Assembly: GCA_964617765.1 (NCBI GenBank)
Contig: CAZTZY010000094.1
Span: 1 to 10,830 of the forward strand
Direction of reading: 5' to 3'
Length of the DNA: 10,830 nucleotides
Origin: CAZTZY01 sp964617765
Lineage (GTDB): Bacteria > Pseudomonadota > Gammaproteobacteria > Pseudomonadales > DT-91
The position numbers and the translations under genes were made by a program. This document shows, piece after piece, positions 7,474-10,830 of the stretch (the first letter of the stretch is position 1; each line of letters opens with the position of its first letter). The notes beneath the pieces were generated by a model, which saw nothing but the letters and a program-made list of their open reading frames with translations, was not told where the DNA came from and ran no database searches.

Positions 7474-8258
7474 AACGCCTCTGTTTTTACATCCCATTTA
7501 GCTAAAGGGATACCACTCTGGATAATATGGTTTCTGGCCTCTGTAAGACCGCTGCTCATAAAATTAAAAAGGTTTGCCGTGGAAGCGGCCGATACTACAT
7601 CCTCATTCAACGCCGCGGTGAAATGCTCAAAATTTCCGGCCCCTCCAGAAATAATGACAGGCACGGGACAATTCGCACAAACCTTGTTGATATATTCAAG
7701 ATCAAACCCCTGGCCTGTACCATCTTTGGCAATGGAAGTCAGGTAAAGCTCTCCCGCTCCCTGCCCAATTGCATTTTTAATGGCTTCTTCCAGTGTCATT
7801 TCAATTTCTGTTGATCCATTATTGATAAAAACAGTATCTGATTGCCCTGTCCTCTTATAATCAATCGATGCAATGATGCACTGGCTGCCAAACTGCTCAA
7901 CTAACTGCCTTACAAGATTCTGGTCTGTAAAAAATGGCGTATTGAGGACAATTTTATCCGCGCCACTACGCAATAATAATGTAGCATCCGCAATCGTTCG
8001 GATAGCGCCACCTGCAGAAATCGGCATAAAACATTCTTTAGCCACTTCCTTCAACAAATCCGCAAATTTACTGTAGTCCTCAACCTTTCTGCTGACATTT
8101 AAAAGCACAAGTTCATCAATTGAATGTGAAATAGAAATAAAATCGTATAGATCTTTTATCCATTCAAAATCGCCTGTAGTTTGCAGTGAAAAATTTCTGC
8201 TCAGCATAAATTTTTCTTCTGCCGCCAATAGCGTGAATATCAATCTTTTTCTTAACAT
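7470..8258 (-). CDS. hisF: HisF paralogue of the AglZ/HisF2 acetamidino-modification type
   Basis: A 262-residue (beta-alpha)8 barrel, colinear with imidazole-glycerol-phosphate synthase subunit HisF. Against Thermotoga HisF the ammonia-gate residues are all kept: R5, E49 (E46 there), K102 (K99) and E170 (E167). D133 (D130) and the phosphate loop ISGGAG (203-208) are also kept. The general acid/base D11 is replaced by L11 with no gap in the alignment, K19 by L19, D51 by N54 and D174 by A177. It therefore probably does not make imidazole glycerol phosphate. It would receive ammonia from HisH and pass it to a sugar amidotransferase. Start and hisH stop overlap by 7 bases, and the 3' end overlaps the GNAT gene. 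Similar paralogues sit in O-antigen and flagellin-glycan loci next to WbpG/PseA-type amidotransferases. Confidence 0.92.
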   Translation of the reverse strand: MLRKRLIFTLLAAEEKFMLSRNFSLQTTGDFEWIKDLYDFISISHSIDELVLLNVSRKVEDYSKFADLLKEVAKECFMPISAGGAIRTIADATLLLRSGADKIVLNTPFFTDQNLVRQLVEQFGSQCIIASIDYKRTGQSDTVFINNGSTEIEMTLEEAIKNAIGQGAGELYLTSIAKDGTGQGFDLEYINKVCANCPVPVIISGGAGNFEHFTAALNEDVVSAASTANLFNFMSSGLTEARNHIIQSGIPLAKWDVKTEAL

Positions 8259-8881
8259 ATCGATGAATGCCTGTAAAAATTCCTTAGCAGTTTTAAACCG
8301 TTAGACTGGCTCTTTTCCGGATGAAACTGCACACCTGCAATATTATTTTTTATAACCACAGAAGTGAATAAATCGCCATATTCTGTTGTACCGCCAACAT
8401 TGGATGCCGATGTGACAAATTGATAACCATGAACAAAATAGAAATCACTCTCACTATTTATACCATCGAACAAATACAATCCAGGCTGTTGCTTTACCTG
8501 ATTAAATCCCATATGCGGTATTTTCAGCTGGGGATTCACGGGCTTCATATGTACAACATTACCATCAATAAAACCTAGACCTTCCGTTAGATTGCCTTCT
8601 CCTGCACCTTCCTCTCCATATTCAGCCAGTAATTGCATACCTAAACAAATACCCAGAATATCCGCGTCATGTGCAGCGGCCTCCTTAATGGCTGTCGCTA
8701 TACCGGTCTGGTTTAAATGTTGCATTGCTTTATGGAATGATCCTACACCTGGCAATATCAATTTCTTGCTCTTCGCTATCACATCAGGATTATTGCTGAC
8801 CTGTGCAGGAATACTCAAGTAACGCAGGGCATTTTCAACGGAATGGAGATTCCCCATTCCATAATCAACAACAGTAATCAT
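8252..8881 (-). CDS. hisH: HisH-like glutamine amidotransferase subunit (class I)
   Basis: A 209-residue class I glutaminase that would hydrolyse glutamine and channel ammonia into the partner HisF. The catalytic triad is complete: C79 in GICLGMQLL, H187 and E189 in GVQFHPEKS. The oxyanion-hole segment is LPGVGSF (43-49). The interface motif usually written HMGWN reads HMGFN (123-127), a conservative change. Translation starts at the ATG at 8881 with GGAA about 9 bases upstream; the first codons MITVVDYGMGNL are canonical. It overlaps hisF by 7 bases, so the two subunits are made in equal amounts. Because the HisF partner lacks its cyclase aspartate and no other his genes are present, the pair almost certainly serves sugar amidation rather than histidine synthesis. 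It is the first intact gene of the leftward arm. Confidence 0.94.
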   Translation of the reverse strand: MITVVDYGMGNLHSVENALRYLSIPAQVSNNPDVIAKSKKLILPGVGSFHKAMQHLNQTGIATAIKEAAAHDADILGICLGMQLLAEYGEEGAGEGNLTEGLGFIDGNVVHMKPVNPQLKIPHMGFNQVKQQPGLYLFDGINSESDFYFVHGYQFVTSASNVGGTTEYGDLFTSVVIKNNIAGVQFHPEKSQSNGLKLLRNFYRHSSIC

Positions 8882-9118
8882 TGCTTGATTCCATAAATCA
8901 ATGTGTATTTTTCTTTCAATCGAATAGACGCGGGCATATATGTTATATCTATCTTAAACACCCCATAGCAGCAAAGGGGGTAATTGTTATCTTTTATTAT
9001 TGTTTTTCTACATTCCATACGCTTGTTTCAGCTGCCAATATAGCATAAAAGCCACGGAAGTAGATGCATCAGGCAGCCCGGCAAAGTATATTCGCTTTAA
9101 TAGATCCCATTGGCATTT
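8878..9118 (-). pseudogene. Possible 3' remnant of a broken gene upstream of hisH, in two frames
   Basis: Reading leftward, one frame is open from 9118 to a TAG at 9008-9010 and encodes a protein-like stretch (for example AGLPDASTSVAFMLYW). It has no start codon, because a TAA precedes it at 9119-9121. A second frame opens with an ATG at 9018, overlapping the end of the first, and runs 46 codons to a TGA at 8878-8880. That TGA overlaps the hisH start as ATGA, the arrangement expected of a real upstream cistron. Its end reads PASIRLKEKYTLIYGIKQ. One base gained or lost near 9010-9018 would join the two into one C-terminal region of about 80 residues. I recognise no family. No good ribosome-binding site precedes the 9018 ATG. 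Chance open frames of this length are quite possible. Confidence 0.25.
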
Positions 9119-9258
9119 TTACACTATCGATCTTGAAACTATCTATGAGAAAAATAACTTTGCAATAACGACTGTTTAAGACAAAATTGAACCCATAATA
9201 ATAAGATTTCTACGATTTCCAGTACTTCCAAGCGTCAAATCAGGGGATAAAAATAACA
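8882..9258. promoter_or_regulatory. Divergent intergenic region expected to hold promoters for both arms
   Basis: This is the only place where transcription must start in both directions, toward hisH and toward the amidotransferase. For the rightward gene the best pair I see is TTGAAC (9187-9192) and TACGAT (9211-9216), 18 bases apart, each matching 4 of 6 consensus bases. For the leftward arm, TATAAC (8942-8947, minus strand) is a good -10, but no convincing -35 lies 16-18 bases upstream. No GGCGGTAG (ops/JUMPstart) element, strong terminator hairpin or tandem repeat is visible. The stretch 8878-9118 may also be a gene remnant, listed separately. Confidence 0.4.
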
Positions 9259-10371
9259 ATGCAAGTTCTAAAACGTTGTACAAAATGCCTAATGCCCATT
9301 ACCAGACCAAGAATACAATTTAATGCAGATGGCGTTTGTAATGCCTGCACCTGGGCTGTCGAGAAAAAATCCATCGATTATTCGGAAAGAATGGCTTCCC
9401 TACACAAACTTTGCGACGAATACCGGAGAAATGATGGCAACTTTGATTGCATCATCCCCGTTAGTGGCGGCAAGGATAGCTCGTATGTCTCCTACAAAAT
9501 GAAACATGAACATAATATGCATCCGTTGTGTGTCAATATTGTCCCGCCCTTATCCATGGCACTGGGAGATGAAAACCTGCGGGATTTCATAAACTCGGGT
9601 TATGACACCATCATGATTTCCCCCAACCCCCAGATTGCACGTGCCATAGGCCGAAAAACCTTGATTGAATATGGCCAGCCGCTAATGGCGTGGATGACTA
9701 ATGTACAAGCCGCGATTTTCCGCTTGGCCATACAAATGAACATCCCGATGATCATGTTTGGCGAAGAAGGCGAAACAGAATACGGTGGAAGTAAAAAATT
9801 GAAAGACACACCTTTTTACGGACTGGAAGAAAGTGTCAACATTTACCTCAGCGGTATTGACCCGACGCAATACAAAACTGATTTTACCGAAAAAGAACTC
9901 TATTTCTGGACCTACCCCAAAGAAAGCGACTTCAAGGATTCAAGGCTCGCGGTTTGCCATTATTCCTATTTCGAAAACTGGGATCCTTACGAACATTATC
10001 TGGTCGCCAAAGACAAGTGCGGCTTAAAAGAAAAAACATCTGCATCGGTTGGCACTTATACCAACTTTGCCCAAACCGATACATCGTTGTACGACTTGCA
10101 CACCTATTTTATGTTCCTCAAATTTGGCTTTGGCCGCTGTACCGCAGACGTAGGCATTGATATCAGGAGGGGCGCACTTGCCAGATCACAAGCAGTTGCA
10201 CTGGTGAAAAAATTTGACGGCTTATACCCGGAACCTTACATGGATGAATACTGTGAATACTTCAATATTTCCCGCGACGAACTGAACGCTGTATTTGACA
10301 AGTTCGCCAATAAAACTTATCTAAAACAAATAGCGCCTGGTAACTGGGTACTTGCAGAAGGTGTTGTTTAA
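9259..10371 (+). CDS. N-acetyl sugar amidotransferase (WbpG/PseA/WbuX type, PP-loop ATPase)
   Basis: A 370-residue enzyme that would convert a sugar N-acetyl group to an acetamidino group, activating it with ATP and using ammonia supplied by HisH/HisF. The PP-loop is SGGKDS (69-74). The N-terminus has two CxxC pairs (C7/C10 and C27/C30), which look like a zinc site. FGEEGETEYGGS (167-178) and the central region match the family I know as TIGR03573, which includes WbpG of Pseudomonas and PseA of Campylobacter. The start is the ATG at 9259, with AGGGGA 11 bases upstream, slightly far. It is transcribed away from hisH, unlike the same-strand order in several known loci. The 144-residue gene begins directly after its stop. 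Candidate substrates are legionaminic- or pseudaminic-type sugars or FucNAc; the sequence does not decide between them. Confidence 0.93.
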   Translation: MQVLKRCTKCLMPITRPRIQFNADGVCNACTWAVEKKSIDYSERMASLHKLCDEYRRNDGNFDCIIPVSGGKDSSYVSYKMKHEHNMHPLCVNIVPPLSMALGDENLRDFINSGYDTIMISPNPQIARAIGRKTLIEYGQPLMAWMTNVQAAIFRLAIQMNIPMIMFGEEGETEYGGSKKLKDTPFYGLEESVNIYLSGIDPTQYKTDFTEKELYFWTYPKESDFKDSRLAVCHYSYFENWDPYEHYLVAKDKCGLKEKTSASVGTYTNFAQTDTSLYDLHTYFMFLKFGFGRCTADVGIDIRRGALARSQAVALVKKFDGLYPEPYMDEYCEYFNISRDELNAVFDKFANKTYLKQIAPGNWVLAEGVV

Positions 10372-10806
10372 ATGAATCAACCTCTTCACTTTTTCGTAAA
10401 AAAGAACAGCCGGCTAGACTTTAAAGATTCTTATAAAAAAGTATATGCCTTTATCGAAAAGCGGCTGTCGCCACTTGGCTCAATTGTTTTTTATGACACT
10501 GAAGAAAGTTTATCCCCACACCCTATCGGTCTATCTGTTTTTATTGATTGCATGAATCCACTGCCGGATCAATCCGCATTAATAGAAGCGGCCACTTTCA
10601 TGCAAAAAAATCATATTAAGGAATTAGTGCCATCCGGCTTAATACCCGGAACACAATTTGACAAAATCCTGAACACCGAAGAACAGTGCGAATTAAGTCA
10701 AACTTATGCTTTTGACCAACAAAAAATCTATAACAACCAATTTAATCTTTATAAATTTAAAAGGCTGAAGATATTTATTAGGCGGATTCAACCGCGAAGT
10801 GCATAA
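10372..10806 (+). CDS. Uncharacterised 144-residue protein coupled to the amidotransferase
   Basis: I do not recognise this protein. Its ATG directly follows the amidotransferase TAA with no gap, and AAGGTG lies 8 bases upstream inside that gene, so it is certainly translated from the same message. It has no signal peptide, transmembrane segment or cysteine cluster. The middle (IDCMNPLPDQSALIEAATF, then PSGLIPGTQFDKIL, about 59-100) faintly recalls the substrate-side part of nucleotidyltransferases that act on sugars or acylneuraminates. However, it has no N-terminal nucleotide-binding motif and is far too short. The C-terminus is basic and aromatic (NNQFNLYKFKRLKIFIRR), which could contact membrane or nucleic acid. 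It may be an accessory subunit or substrate-binding partner of the amidotransferase; that is inference from coupling alone. Confidence 0.7.
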   Translation: MNQPLHFFVKKNSRLDFKDSYKKVYAFIEKRLSPLGSIVFYDTEESLSPHPIGLSVFIDCMNPLPDQSALIEAATFMQKNHIKELVPSGLIPGTQFDKILNTEEQCELSQTYAFDQQKIYNNQFNLYKFKRLKIFIRRIQPRSA

Positions 10807-10814
10807 CAGTTTAA

Positions 10815-10828
10815 GCAGCTAGTGCTGC
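10815..10828. repeat. Short hairpin after the last gene, at the window edge
   Basis: GCAGC and GCTGC form 5-base arms around TAGT, nine bases after the stop at 10806. It could be the start of an intrinsic terminator, but no T-run is visible before the window ends. Arms this short also arise by chance. Confidence 0.25.
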
Positions 10829-10830
10829 CA

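Noticed and set aside
8252..8881. hisH/hisF as a fragment of a histidine biosynthesis operon
   Set aside because: No other his genes are present, HisF lacks its catalytic aspartate, and the neighbours are all sugar-modification genes including the amidotransferase partner.
1..10830. CRISPR arrays, tRNA/rRNA genes, insertion sequences or phage genes
   Set aside because: No regularly spaced repeats, tRNA-like cloverleaf sequence, transposase motifs or terminal inverted repeats were seen on either strand.

Overview
The window is part of a surface-glycan (O-antigen, capsule or glycosylated-protein) biosynthesis locus from a Gram-negative bacterium. The closest parallels I recognise are proteobacterial: the HisH/HisF paralogue pair with an N-acetyl sugar amidotransferase, a GDP-perosamine-synthase-like aminotransferase and a PtmA-like reductase. 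The species cannot be named from the sequence. Sampled lines range from about 23% to 48% G+C, so the locus looks mosaic.

Layout. Ten genes read leftward on the minus strand from about 8881 to the left edge: hisH-like, hisF-like, a GNAT acetyltransferase, an SDR reductase, a 557-residue GT-B/capsule-synthesis-like protein, an APH-fold kinase, a small cupin, a DegT-family aminotransferase, a SAM methyltransferase and a GT4 glycosyltransferase cut by the left edge. Most junctions are overlaps or gaps of a few to 30 bases; two gaps reach about 75 bases. They probably form one long transcript. Two genes read rightward from 9259: an N-acetyl sugar amidotransferase and, directly abutting it, a 144-residue protein I do not recognise. 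The 377-base divergent region (8882-9258) lies between the two arms. Its minus strand carries protein-like reading frames that may be the 3' remnant of a broken gene upstream of hisH.

How the genes fit together. HisH would release ammonia from glutamine. The HisF paralogue keeps the ammonia-gate residues but has lost the cyclase aspartate, so it probably passes ammonia to the PP-loop amidotransferase, which would turn a sugar acetamido group into an acetamidino group. The SDR and GNAT next to hisF probably act on the same or a related amino sugar. The aminotransferase/methyltransferase pair, with the cupin, looks like a second module making a 4-amino (possibly N-methylated) deoxysugar. The GT4 enzyme and the 557-residue protein are the likely transferases, and the kinase has no assigned substrate. 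Sugar nucleotidyltransferases, NDP-sugar dehydratases, a flippase and a polymerase are not in the window, so the locus continues beyond it or depends on genes elsewhere.
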